Origin: Asaia bogorensis
GTDB taxonomy: Bacteria; Pseudomonadota; Alphaproteobacteria; Acetobacterales; Acetobacteraceae
Direction: 5' to 3'
DNA length: 64,000 nucleotides
Assembly (NCBI GenBank): GCA_943333505.2
Contig: CALQTN020000013.1
Coordinates: forward strand, 1 to 64,000
Notes under the pieces: model-generated
Database searches by the model: none
What the model was told of the DNA's origin: nothing
What the model saw: only the letters and a program-made list of their open reading frames with translations
Program-made: the position numbers and the translations under genes
Part shown: one piece after another, positions 25,698 through 33,497 of the stretch
Position numbering within the stretch: position 1 is the first letter of the stretch
How the letters are laid out: every line of letters begins with the position of its first letter

Positions 25698-26144
25698 AGC
25701 GCTCACGCCCGATGGCAGCGCCTGCACCAACTCGGCCGCCTCGCTCGCATCGCCATGCACTTCCTCGCGGATCACCCGCATGGTGACCTCCATCAGATAC
25801 TGGGTCAGCGCCGCGTTAAGCTGTTCGAATTCTGGCCATAGCACCTCGGTCACAAAGCCTGGCGGGACGCGCAGCATCACCGTGGTCATGCGCTGGCGGG
25901 CGTAGCGATAGGGCTTGAGGCCGTAGCGCCGGGCCAATGCCAGGAACAACCGCCGCGACCATTGATCGCCAAGGCCAAAGCGCATTTCCACCGCCGGATC
26001 ACTGCGCCCAAGCTCGGCAAGGCGGTCGCGCACCCTTTTGATCGCGGCCTCGGCGGCCAGACGTTCACCGGATGTACCGGCGCCGGCGAACAGCGCCTCG
26101 ATCTTGCGAAGTTTGTCGCGGAGTTGGGCTTCGTCTGGCATCAT
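25695..26144 (-). CDS. DUF2786-like hypothetical protein
   Basis: A 149-residue protein. The N-terminal 45 residues (RDKLRKIEALFAGAGTSGERLAAEAAIKRV) match the helical DUF2786 pattern seen at the start of several alphaproteobacterial proteins, while the remainder (RRLFLALARRYGLKPYRYARQRMTTVML…) is not recognised beyond this group. Function is unknown. The start could be either of two adjacent Met codons. Its TAG stop is provided by the 105-bp repeat. The divergent amidohydrolase operon lies beyond the next gene, and the DUF1295 gene ends 11 bases before this start on the same strand. Confidence 0.7.
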   Translation of the reverse strand: MMPDEAQLRDKLRKIEALFAGAGTSGERLAAEAAIKRVRDRLAELGRSDPAVEMRFGLGDQWSRRLFLALARRYGLKPYRYARQRMTTVMLRVPPGFVTEVLWPEFEQLNAALTQYLMEVTMRVIREEVHGDASEAAELVQALPSGVSA

Positions 26145-26154
26145 GGCGGCGATC

Positions 26155-26958
26155 CTATGCGCGGGGCGGCCACAGGATAATCAAACTGGTGCGGCGGACA
26201 TAGGCATCATAGGCGGGATTGCCGCCGAGCCGCTTTTCCAGCAGCGCCGCGCCCATCGGGCCGATGATCGCGTAGGTCAGGATAGCCGGGCCGATAGCGG
26301 CAACCAGCGCCCATAGGCCAGTATCCAGCGCCAGCAGGAACAGGCCCCACTGTACCAGGATTTCGCCGAAATAATTCGGGTGGCGGGAATAACGCCACAG
26401 GCCGCGATCCATCACCTCGCCGCGATCGCGCCGTGTCGCGCGGAAACGCGACATCTGCTGATCGGCGATGGTTTCGATCACCAGACCGGCGCCGGCGACG
26501 AATGCGCCTAACCAGCCGAACAGCCCCAGGCCTGGCGCGGTGCCGGTGATCGCGAACAGCGCCGGCAAGGTGCAGGCCAGCATGGCAAGGCCCTGGTAGA
26601 TGAACACCACACGCAGGCTGTAGAGCGCGAAATTGCCGCCGCGTGCGGCGACTTCGTCGCGGATTGCGGTGTAGCGCGGGTCTTCGCCGCTATGGTTTCG
26701 TCGGCCGATATAAACCCCAAGCCGCAGGCCCCAGGCGGTTGCCAGGATCAGGCAGATCAACGCGCGCGAACCGGGGTCTGGGGTGGAAAGGTAATAAATC
26801 CAGGCGATCGCCGCGCAGCCTGGCCCCCACAAAATATCGACGATGCTGGCATCGCGCAGACGCAGGCTGATCGGCCACAGCACCAGCACAAATGCCACCA
26901 GCGCGAACCCGGCGGATCGCAGCAGCAGCGGCGCCTGGACAGTCATTACATCGATCAT
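26155..26958 (-). CDS. DUF1295 integral membrane protein (steroid 5-alpha-reductase-like fold)
   Basis: A 267-residue protein with about six to seven hydrophobic segments and the DUF1295 signature near the C-terminus: RFRATRRDRGEVMDRGLWRYSRHPNYFGEILVQWG. That Arg-His-Pro-Asn-Tyr-Phe-Gly-Glu motif is the NADPH/sterol-reductase-type loop shared with isoprenylcysteine methyltransferases and 5-alpha-reductases. The reaction in bacteria is unknown. A GGGGAA site stands shortly before ATG 26958. It reads toward the DUF2786-like gene and is divergent from the amidohydrolase operon. Confidence 0.85.
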   Translation of the reverse strand: MIDVMTVQAPLLLRSAGFALVAFVLVLWPISLRLRDASIVDILWGPGCAAIAWIYYLSTPDPGSRALICLILATAWGLRLGVYIGRRNHSGEDPRYTAIRDEVAARGGNFALYSLRVVFIYQGLAMLACTLPALFAITGTAPGLGLFGWLGAFVAGAGLVIETIADQQMSRFRATRRDRGEVMDRGLWRYSRHPNYFGEILVQWGLFLLALDTGLWALVAAIGPAILTYAIIGPMGAALLEKRLGGNPAYDAYVRRTSLIILWPPRA

Positions 26959-27083
26959 CGCTTCCCCGCTGCCTGATAATCACGTCATATGGGGGCCTGG
27001 CACCGGGCCGCCAATATGATTGGCTTGCAATGACCGGCCATTCCTGGCGATGATGGGTTTGTCTGCCAAGGGAAACCCCAAAA

Positions 27084-28175
27084 TTGACGCTGCAACAAGG
27101 CGCGATTGACTGCGATATTCACCCGACGGTGCCGTCGGTGCGTGATCTGCTGCCGCATCTGGAGCCTTACTGGCGCGAACATATTCTGCGCCGTGGGCTG
27201 GAACGCGATAACTTCGACATTTCCGCCTATCCCTCCGGCTCGCCGCTCACGTCACGGCCAGACTGGCGCGGCACAAATGGCCTCGCGGCCACCAACCTTG
27301 CGTCCATCCAGGCCCAGTTGCTCAACCCGTTCCGCCCGTCGGCTGCCATCTGCAACGTGTTGCACGGGGCGCAGATGATGATGAGCGAGGATTTGTCGCT
27401 GGCCCTGTGTCGCGGCATCAATAACTGGCTGATCGCCGAGTTTCTTGACCGTGACCCGCGCCTGCGCGCTTCGATCACCGTCCCGATCCATAGTGCCGAG
27501 CTGGCCGCTGAGGAAGTTGAGCGCCTCGCCGGCGATAAGCGCTTCGTGCAGGTGTTGCTGCTGGCGATGGCGGAACTGCCGCTCGGGCGGCGGCAGATGT
27601 GGCCGCTTTATAAGGTTGCGGAAAAATATGGACTACCGATCGGCATCCATGCCGGATCGAGCTTTCGCCATCCACCGAGTGCTGGTGGCTGGGGTTCGCT
27701 CTACCTCGAAGACTACGTGTCGTTCGCACAGGGCTTCGCCGGGGCGCTGAATTCGCTGATCGCCGAAGGTGTGTTCCAGAAATTCCCCGACCTCAAGGTT
27801 GTGCTGATCGAGTCGGGCGTGACCTGGATGCCGGCCAGCATGTGGCGGATCGACAAGACCTGGCGCGGGGTGCGCTCCGAAGTGCCGTGGCTGGCGCAAT
27901 TGCCCACCGAGATTATCCGCGACCGGGTGCGCATGACCTTGCAACCCTTCGACGCGCCGCCCGATATGGCCGCGGTAACGCGGGTGCTGGAGCAGCTTGG
28001 GTCCGACGACATGCTGCTGTTTTCGACCGACTATCCGCATTGGCAGTTTGACGGAATGGATGTGCTGCCGGATGGCCTGCCACCGGCGCTGATCCAGAAA
28101 ATTCTGTTCGACAATCCGCTCGCCACCTATCCACGCCTTGCTGCCCTGAACCCTGTTGGGGAGACCGCCCAATGA
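27084..28175 (+). CDS. amidohydrolase family protein (amidohydrolase_2/ACMSD type)
   Basis: A 363-residue TIM-barrel hydrolase of the amidohydrolase_2 family, which includes decarboxylases such as ACMSD and 6-methylsalicylate decarboxylase. The N-terminal metal-binding region reads IDCDIHPTVPS. Later blocks include LPIGIHAGSSFRHPP, FPDLKVVLIESGVTWMPASMWR, and near the C-terminus FSTDYPHWQFDGMD, which holds the conserved Asp. The start is a TTG with AAGGGA about 10 bases upstream. The second, homologous gene overlaps its end by four bases, so the two products probably form a heteromer or act in succession. The substrate is unknown. Confidence 0.85.
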   Translation: MTLQQGAIDCDIHPTVPSVRDLLPHLEPYWREHILRRGLERDNFDISAYPSGSPLTSRPDWRGTNGLAATNLASIQAQLLNPFRPSAAICNVLHGAQMMMSEDLSLALCRGINNWLIAEFLDRDPRLRASITVPIHSAELAAEEVERLAGDKRFVQVLLLAMAELPLGRRQMWPLYKVAEKYGLPIGIHAGSSFRHPPSAGGWGSLYLEDYVSFAQGFAGALNSLIAEGVFQKFPDLKVVLIESGVTWMPASMWRIDKTWRGVRSEVPWLAQLPTEIIRDRVRMTLQPFDAPPDMAAVTRVLEQLGSDDMLLFSTDYPHWQFDGMDVLPDGLPPALIQKILFDNPLATYPRLAALNPVGETAQ

Positions 28176-29284
28176 ACGTTATCGCGCCTGAACGCCGCGC
28201 CGATCCGATCGCCCAAAGCCATCTCGGCTTCATCGATTGTGATGTGCATCCTTTCGTAAAATCCGGCGCGGATTTCGATCCGTTCCTGTCCGAACGCTGG
28301 CGGGCGCATCGTGTCGCGATCGGTGGAAGATCGCGCCAGGGCCTGGGGCGGGGCACTGCGTATCCGCGCATGTCGCCCGGCAACGGCATGCGGATGGATG
28401 CCTGGCCCAAAGGTGGCGGCATGCCGGGGTCGGATCTCGCGCTGATGCAGGAACAACTGCTCGATCTGTTCAATGTCGAATACGGTTTGCTCGCCCCGCT
28501 CGTCGGGGGCGCGGCCGGCGAACGCAATGTTGATTTCGCCGCCGCCATGGCGATCGCGGTCAATGAATGGCAGGTGGCGGTGTTCTGCGATCCGGAACCG
28601 CGGCTCAAAGGCTCGATCCAGATTACCCTCGAGCACGAAGCTGCCGCGATTGCCGAGATCGAGCGTTGGGCCGGCGACAAGCGCTTTTGTCAGGTCAATA
28701 TCGCACCGCGCGGCCTCGAACCGCTCGGCCGTCGGCGCTACCGCAAAATCCTTGCCGCCTGTGCGGCCAATGGCTTCCCGATCTCGCTCCATCTCGGCGG
28801 CACCAGCGGCCATGCCTCAACCGGTGGTGGCTGGCCGTCTTTTTATCACGAGGAACACCCGTCTTACGTCCAGACCATGCAAACCCTGGTGACGAGCCTG
28901 GTCTGCGAAGGTGTGTTCGAGGAAATTCCTGACCTCAAAGTCGTGCTCGTCGAAGGTGGTTTCGCCTGGGTGCCAGCTTTATCCTGGCGGCTTGACCGTA
29001 ACTGGAAGCGGCTCAAAGCCGAAGCACCAAGCCTTACCAAAGCGCCGTCGGAATATGTCCACCAACATTTCTGGGTCACCACCCAGCCGATCGAGGAGCC
29101 CGAGCGGCCCGACGACATGCTGGCGATCCTGGATTGGATCGGGCCGGACCGGATTATGTTTTCGACCGACTACCCGCATTGGGATCAGGACGATCCGCGT
29201 TACGCCTTCAAGGTCAAACTTCCGACTGACTGGAACCGGATGATCTTCCGCGACAATGCCCGCGCGCTGTATCGCTTCGACTGA
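28172..29284 (+). CDS. amidohydrolase family protein (paralogue of the preceding gene)
   Basis: A 370-residue homologue of the preceding product with the same sequence blocks: IDCDVHPFV at the metal-binding start, FPISLHLGGTSGHA, IPDLKVVLVEGGFAWVPALSWRLDRNWKRLK and FSTDYPHWDQDDPR with the conserved Asp. It begins on an ATGA overlap with the first amidohydrolase, and its TGA overlaps the ATG of the Rieske ferredoxin by one base. The three genes are therefore one translationally coupled unit, plausibly for breakdown of an aromatic or cyclic carboxylate. This is inference. Confidence 0.85.
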   Translation: MNVIAPERRADPIAQSHLGFIDCDVHPFVKSGADFDPFLSERWRAHRVAIGGRSRQGLGRGTAYPRMSPGNGMRMDAWPKGGGMPGSDLALMQEQLLDLFNVEYGLLAPLVGGAAGERNVDFAAAMAIAVNEWQVAVFCDPEPRLKGSIQITLEHEAAAIAEIERWAGDKRFCQVNIAPRGLEPLGRRRYRKILAACAANGFPISLHLGGTSGHASTGGGWPSFYHEEHPSYVQTMQTLVTSLVCEGVFEEIPDLKVVLVEGGFAWVPALSWRLDRNWKRLKAEAPSLTKAPSEYVHQHFWVTTQPIEEPERPDDMLAILDWIGPDRIMFSTDYPHWDQDDPRYAFKVKLPTDWNRMIFRDNARALYRFD

Positions 29285-29673
29285 TGGCCAAACACGTGGT
29301 TGCCCGGGTTGCCGAAATCCCGCCAGGAAGCCGTAAAATCGTCTCGGTGCGCGGCCGCGAAATCGGCATCTTTAACCTTGATGGGGCGTTCTTCGCGCTG
29401 TTCAACCGCTGCCCGCATCAAGGGGCGGCGTTGTGTCAGGGGGAAATCGTCAGTCGGCTCGAATCGACCGTCCCGGGTGATTATCGCCTCAGCCGGCCCG
29501 GCGAAATGCTGCGCTGCCCCTGGCATTGCTGGGAATTTGACATCCGCACCGGCCAGTCCTGGTGCGAACCCAATTCGGTCCATGCGCGGACGTTTCCGGT
29601 CACCACTGAACCTTTAGTTGCCGAAACCGTCGATGTCAGCATCGCCGAGCGCTATGTGGTGGTGACCCTGTAG
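29284..29673 (+). CDS. Rieske [2Fe-2S] ferredoxin
   Basis: A 129-residue soluble Rieske protein. The cluster ligands are in CPHQGAAL (C-x-H, about 44-46) and CPWHCWEFD (C-x-x-H, about 79-82), spaced as in bacterial oxygenase ferredoxins. It lacks a membrane anchor, so it most likely passes electrons to a ring-hydroxylating or other oxygenase rather than to a bc1 complex. No oxygenase subunit is encoded beside it, and its partner may be elsewhere. The start overlaps the amidohydrolase stop by one base. The TAG stop lies next to a hairpin and the inverted 105-bp element. Confidence 0.92.
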   Translation: MAKHVVARVAEIPPGSRKIVSVRGREIGIFNLDGAFFALFNRCPHQGAALCQGEIVSRLESTVPGDYRLSRPGEMLRCPWHCWEFDIRTGQSWCEPNSVHARTFPVTTEPLVAETVDVSIAERYVVVTL

Positions 29674-29688
29674 GGTCATCACGGTCTG

Positions 29689-29790
29689 GAGCATGATGAC
29701 CGTAGGTGGAATCACCGAAGGTCTGAATCACGCGACCAAACAAAGAGTTAGAGAGTAATGACCGCGCCTATCGGCGGTCATCACTCTCTA
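29689..29790 (-). repeat. inverted full copy of the TAGAGCGTGATGACC element
   Basis: Same layout as 2014-2118 but in the opposite orientation: GGAGCATGATGACCG end, the core, then a hairpin with arms TAGAGAGTAATGACCGC and GCGGTCATCACTCTCTA (29750-29790), a few substitutions from consensus. The last three bases, read on the minus strand, are the TAG stop of the GTPase gene. A further small palindrome (GGTCATCA…TGATGACC) immediately before it abuts the Rieske stop. Confidence 0.85.
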
Positions 29791-30774
29791 AGCCGCTGCG
29801 GCGGAAAACGCCGCAAGGCCGTGTTCGACGGTCTCGCGGTCCAAATCCTTGGTGATGAACACAATCCGGCTGGTGCGCGGATCGCCGTCGGGCCAGGCCG
29901 GCAGCAGGTCTGGGGCATGAAACATGTGCTGGATACCGTGTATGGCGACTGGGCGATCCTGGCCGACCAGGTTCAGAATGCCCTTCACCCGCAGTAAACG
30001 CTCCCCGCTGGTGCCGATCAACATCTCCAGAAACGTGCCGATGCCCTGCCAATGGAGCGGCTCGGCGAAAGTCAGGCAGAAGCTGTGGATCGATGGATCG
30101 TGGCGCGGCGTATCGTCGGCAAAGGCGGCCTCGTTGATCCAGGCGGCGACATCGCGTGGCTTCCCGGCGAGATCGAAGAGACCGCAATCGAGGATTTCAA
30201 CCGGATCGAGCGCCCCCTTGGTCGCCACCAGCACCGGCACGCCTGGATTGATCTTTGCGATCCGCTGGCGCAGTACGCTGATATCGGCGGCCAGATCAGT
30301 CTTGCTCAGCACGATGCGATCCGCCATCGCCACCTGGCGTAACGCTTCCTGATATGCGTCCAGCTGCCCCATCGCATGCACCGCATCGACCACCGTCACG
30401 ATGCCGTCCAGCCTATAGTGCAGCGCTACCCCGATATCGCCGAGCAGGCTTTGGACGATCGGTGCCGGATCGGCGAGGCCGGTGGTTTCGACCACCACCC
30501 GTTGCACCGCGCCGGCTTCAATCCTTGGCAGTAAATCGCGCAACGCCCGCACCAGATCGCCGCGCACCGCACAGCACAGGCAACCCGAGGGCAGCAACGC
30601 GGTGTCGTCATCAAGCTTCTCAACCAGGATATGGTCGATCCCGATATCGCCGAATTCGTTGACCAGAACTGCCGTTCCCGCCATTGCCGGATGGCGCAGA
30701 ATTGCGTTCAGCAACGTGGTCTTGCCGGCGCCGAGAAATCCGGTCAGCACGGTTACCGGGGTCAAATCAGCCAT
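29788..30774 (-). CDS. COG0523 (CobW/P47K) family GTPase, putative zinc chaperone
   Basis: A 328-residue G3E P-loop GTPase. The P-loop is GFLGAGKTTLL (about 10-20), the metal-binding CxCC motif lies in SGCLCCAVRGDLV, and the NKxD-like SKTDLA follows at about residue 145. COG0523 members deliver metals, often zinc, to enzymes under limitation. The gene overlaps hisI by eight bases, and the operon is divergent from a Fur-family gene. Zinc-linked regulation is therefore likely, since HisI is a zinc enzyme. ATG 30774 is chosen because it gives the standard P-loop position; starts further upstream fall within hisI. Confidence 0.88.
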   Translation of the reverse strand: MADLTPVTVLTGFLGAGKTTLLNAILRHPAMAGTAVLVNEFGDIGIDHILVEKLDDDTALLPSGCLCCAVRGDLVRALRDLLPRIEAGAVQRVVVETTGLADPAPIVQSLLGDIGVALHYRLDGIVTVVDAVHAMGQLDAYQEALRQVAMADRIVLSKTDLAADISVLRQRIAKINPGVPVLVATKGALDPVEILDCGLFDLAGKPRDVAAWINEAAFADDTPRHDPSIHSFCLTFAEPLHWQGIGTFLEMLIGTSGERLLRVKGILNLVGQDRPVAIHGIQHMFHAPDLLPAWPDGDPRTSRIVFITKDLDRETVEHGLAAFSAAAA

Positions 30775-31159
30775 GCTTGTGGCCGTATAGCTGCGCCGGA
30801 TCGACCAGCGGCACCGCGATTTCCACCATCGCCCCGTCGCGCGCCGCCCGGTAGAAACAATTCCGCCGACCGGTGTGGCACGCCACCCCATCCTGATCGA
30901 CCAGCAACAAAATCGTGTCGCCATCACAGTCCAGGCGCAAATCCACCAAACGCTGGCGCTGCCCGGAACTCTCGCCCTTGCGCCATAACTGCCCACGGCT
31001 GCGGCTGAAGTAACATACCTGCCCGGTCGCCAACGTCTCTGCCACCGATTCCCGGTTCATCCATGCCAGCATCAACACCTCCCCGGTGTCATGCTGCTGC
31101 GCCACCGCGGCTACCAAGCCATTTTCGCCAAAACCGATGGCATCAAGTATATCCTGCAT
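30767..31159 (-). CDS. hisI: phosphoribosyl-AMP cyclohydrolase
   Basis: A 130-residue HisI without the HisE domain. It opens the ring of PR-AMP in histidine biosynthesis and needs Zn and Mg. The core shows GLVAAVAQQHDTGEVLMLAWMN, SRGQLWRKGESSGQ, then the acidic DCDGDTILLLVDQDG and the zinc-ligand block VACHTGRRNCF with Cys and His retained. ATG 31159 is chosen as it matches usual HisI length and has an AGGG site, and ATG 31192 is a possible alternative. It precedes the COG0523 GTPase in a two-gene operon. A zinc-responsive paralogue of the main histidine-operon HisI is possible, but the sequence alone does not show it. Confidence 0.9.
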   Translation of the reverse strand: MQDILDAIGFGENGLVAAVAQQHDTGEVLMLAWMNRESVAETLATGQVCYFSRSRGQLWRKGESSGQRQRLVDLRLDCDGDTILLLVDQDGVACHTGRRNCFYRAARDGAMVEIAVPLVDPAQLYGHKHG

Positions 31160-31190
31160 CCGACAAGCCCTAAGTTGGAGCGGCACATCC

Positions 31191-31655
31191 ATGGAGACCG
31201 CGTTTTCCGCCCGTACCACGGCGGCCCTCGATCACGCCAGCCTGCTCTGCGCGCGCACTGGCGGCAAGCTTACGCCGCTGCGCCGCCAGGTGCTTGGGCT
31301 TATTCTTGAAAGCCCGGCACCGGTCGGCGCCTACGATCTGCTCAACCAACTCCGCACCGAACGCGCCGCGTCGGGCCCGCCCACTGTCTACCGCGCCCTC
31401 GAATTCCTTCGCGAACAAGGCCTCGTGCACCGCATCGAACGCCTCGCCGCCTTCATCGGATGCGTCGACGCCGAACCCCATGACCATCCCGCCCAGTTCC
31501 TGATCTGCCGAACTTGCCACAGGGTCACCGAACTCGATGACCACCACCTCGCCCATGCCCTCACCGATGCGGCCCGGAAACTCGGGTTCACCGTATCGGG
31601 GGCCACGATCGAGGCTGAAGGGTTGTGCGCGGCGTGTGCGGCGGGAAGTAAGTAA
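31191..31655 (+). CDS. Fur-family transcriptional regulator, probably Zur
   Basis: A 154-residue Fur-family repressor. The winged-helix part (TPLRRQVLGLILESPAPVGAYDLLNQLR…TVYRALEFLREQGLVHRI) precedes the metal-binding half, with HDHPAQFLICRTCHRVTELDDHHLAHAL and GLCAACAAGSK. The two CxxC motifs would form the structural zinc site. Gene context (divergent from hisI-COG0523 with only 31 bases between the chosen starts) supports a zinc rather than iron role. The ATG at 31191 has GGAG about 10 bases upstream. No Zur box could be confidently drawn in the very short spacer, so the operator would have to overlap coding sequence or lie elsewhere. Confidence 0.8.
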   Translation: METAFSARTTAALDHASLLCARTGGKLTPLRRQVLGLILESPAPVGAYDLLNQLRTERAASGPPTVYRALEFLREQGLVHRIERLAAFIGCVDAEPHDHPAQFLICRTCHRVTELDDHHLAHALTDAARKLGFTVSGATIEAEGLCAACAAGSK

Positions 31656-31712
31656 GTCGAGGGGCGCTGCCCCCTCGACCCCCGCCGGGGCCGGGGGCAG
31701 AGCCCCCGTTGC
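31656..31712. terminator. two GC-rich hairpins between convergent zur-type and metC-type genes
   Basis: First stem: GTCGAGGGGC (31656-31665) paired with GCCCCCTCGAC (31669-31679, one bulged base). Second stem: CGGGGGC (31692-31698) and GCCCCCG (31702-31708), followed by TTGCTT. They separate the ends of two convergent genes, a layout typical of bidirectional termination. Confidence 0.65.
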
Positions 31713-31724
31713 TTGCCTTCCTTC

Positions 31725-32933
31725 CTACCCCACAAACCCGCGCAAAACGCTCAGGCCATGATCGAGGTCCGCGATCAGGTCGACCGGGTCTTCGAGGCCG
31801 ATATGGAGGCGCATGACCGGGCCGCCGAAGTCGCCGGAGTTGGCGGATCGGGTGAGGAAGCCGGTTGTGGGCAGGACGAGGCTTTCGTAGCCGCCCCAGG
31901 AGGCGCCGATGCCGAACAGGTCGAGGGAGTTGATCATGGCGTCCATCGCGCCTTGGGTGACGCCTTGTTGCAGGACGATGCCGAAGAGCGAGCAGGCGCC
32001 GGTGAAGTCGCGTTTCCAGAATTCATGACCGGGGGAGCCGGGGAGGGCGGGGTGGAGGACCTTTTTGACGTCTTGTTGGCGCGACAGCCACGCGGCGACT
32101 TCGATGGCGGATTTCTCCTGACGGTCCATGCGGACGGCCATGGTGCGGACGCCGCGCAGTGCGAGCCAGCAATCATCGGGGCTGGCGAATTGGCCCAGGG
32201 CCATCGACGTGCCGCGGACCAGTTCCCAGTCTTCATCGGAGTTGGTGGTGATGCCGCCGAGGATGACGTCGGAGTGGCCGGCGACGTATTTGGTTAGGGC
32301 CTGGATGGAGACATCGATACCGTGTTTGAAGGGCTGGAAGTGATGGATGCCCCAGGTGTTGTCCATCAGGACTTTGGCGCCTTTGGATTTGGCGACAGCG
32401 GCGAGCGACGGCGCATCCTGGACTTCGAAGGTGTGGCTGCCGGGGCTTTCGAGGAACAGAACTTTTGTGTTGGGCTTGAATAGGTTAGCGAGGTCGGCGG
32501 GCGTGATCATCGGGTCATAGAAGGTGGTTTCGACGCCGAATTTGGCCAGCACATTGCCGCAGAAATTGCGGCTCGGGCCGTAGACGCTGTCGGGCATCAG
32601 CAAATGGTCGCCGGTTTTGAGGTAGGCGAGCAGCGGTGTGGTGACGGCTGATAGTCCGGAGGAGACGATCTGGCAGCGTGTGCCGCCTTCGACCTCGGCG
32701 ACGATGTCTTCGAGCGGCCAATGGGTGGGGGTGCCGCCGACGCCATAGGTCAGGGCGCGTTCGAAGCGGTTGCTGGGTGCGCGGCGGGTGGCGACGTCGG
32801 GGACCAGCAGGGTTGATCCGCGGTGGACGGGCGGGTTGACGAAGCCGTGGCTATGGGTGGCGGCGCGGCCGGCGTGCGACAGGCGGGTGAAGTAGCTGTG
32901 TTTTGCGCGGCTGGCGTCTTGGTTGTCGGTCAT
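31725..32933 (-). CDS. metC: cystathionine beta-lyase-like PLP enzyme
   Basis: A 402-residue member of the Cys/Met-metabolism PLP family (fold type I). The PLP lysine is in IQALTKYVAGHSDVILGG, with substrate-binding features in GLSAVTTPLLAYLKTGDHLLMPDSVYGP, DPMITPADLANLFKPNTKVLFLESPGSHTFEV and MDNTWGIHHFQP. The sequence best fits MetC-type beta-lyases, which cleave cystathionine to homocysteine, pyruvate and ammonia in methionine synthesis. Methionine gamma-lyase or cystathionine gamma-synthase cannot be fully excluded. Convergent with the zur-type gene. Confidence 0.88.
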   Translation of the reverse strand: MTDNQDASRAKHSYFTRLSHAGRAATHSHGFVNPPVHRGSTLLVPDVATRRAPSNRFERALTYGVGGTPTHWPLEDIVAEVEGGTRCQIVSSGLSAVTTPLLAYLKTGDHLLMPDSVYGPSRNFCGNVLAKFGVETTFYDPMITPADLANLFKPNTKVLFLESPGSHTFEVQDAPSLAAVAKSKGAKVLMDNTWGIHHFQPFKHGIDVSIQALTKYVAGHSDVILGGITTNSDEDWELVRGTSMALGQFASPDDCWLALRGVRTMAVRMDRQEKSAIEVAAWLSRQQDVKKVLHPALPGSPGHEFWKRDFTGACSLFGIVLQQGVTQGAMDAMINSLDLFGIGASWGGYESLVLPTTGFLTRSANSGDFGGPVMRLHIGLEDPVDLIADLDHGLSVLRGFVG

Positions 32934-32952
32934 CTTGGGTTTCCTGTTGGGG

Positions 32953-33108
32953 CTAGGCGCGGGCGATAAGTTCGTCGATCGCGGGGAAGATATCGCCTTG
33001 ATCGGTTTGCTGCACGAACTGGGTTAGCGGGGTTTCGACTGTGTCTGACAGATGAGGGGTCACACGCCGGGCTTGCGGGGGGGGGGGGCGTTCCAGGGCG
33101 ACGGACAT
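32953..33108 (-). pseudogene. short ORF with a 12-G tract, possible gene fragment
   Basis: A minus-strand reading frame of 51 codons (MSVALERPPPP…IDELIARA) with no recognisable domain. Its start region carries an uninterrupted run of 12 G on the plus strand (33077-33088), read as four prolines. The C-terminal part, QTDQGDIFPAIDELIAR, looks protein-like. No ribosome site is clear. It lies in a patch that also has a broken symporter, so I treat it as a gene fragment; a real small protein is the alternative. Confidence 0.3.
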
Positions 33109-33144
33109 ATCGCGATAACCTTGTGGGCCTTACCTGCGCAAAAA

Positions 33145-33477
33145 CTAGCTGTTTGGCGCAACGCCGACAAGCAAAGCCTCGGGGCGTTTGATCTCGATTT
33201 CGACGAACGCGAGCGGATGGTCGGACGCATTCATCACATCGTGCTCGGTGCCGGCGACGCGGTTATAGGTCTGCCCGGCGGTGAGTTTGGTGTCGATGAT
33301 GTCGGTGCCGTTATGGACGCGCAGCGTGCCGTCGGTCAGCAGGATCACGAAATAGGGCCAGGCATGGGAGTGCCAGCCAGTGACCGCGCCGGGTTCGAAG
33401 TCCCAGCGGGTGATGCGGACATCGTCGTCGTCGCGCTGGGTGGTCGGGATGGCGGGGATGGTGCAGACGAAGGCCAT
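33145..33477 (-). CDS. cupin-domain protein
   Basis: A 110-residue single cupin. The metal-binding motif of motif 1 is GAVTGWHSHAWPYFVILLTDG, with two His, and motif 2 is YNRVAGTEHDVMNASDHPLAFVEIEIK, with a third His. Small cupins like this bind a metal and can be isomerases, dioxygenases or sensors, and no substrate is assignable. ATG 33477 is chosen because GGAGG lies about 7 bases before it; an upstream TTG is less likely. It is flanked by a small unrecognised ORF and a truncated transporter fragment. Confidence 0.85.
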   Translation of the reverse strand: MAFVCTIPAIPTTQRDDDDVRITRWDFEPGAVTGWHSHAWPYFVILLTDGTLRVHNGTDIIDTKLTAGQTYNRVAGTEHDVMNASDHPLAFVEIEIKRPEALLVGVAPNS

Positions 33478-33497
33478 GGGCAATCCTCCAGGCGTCG

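Noticed and set aside
30774-30996. N-terminal extension of the COG0523 GTPase to 30996
   Set aside because: It reads hisI in the wrong frame; the P-loop sits at the normal place only from 30774.
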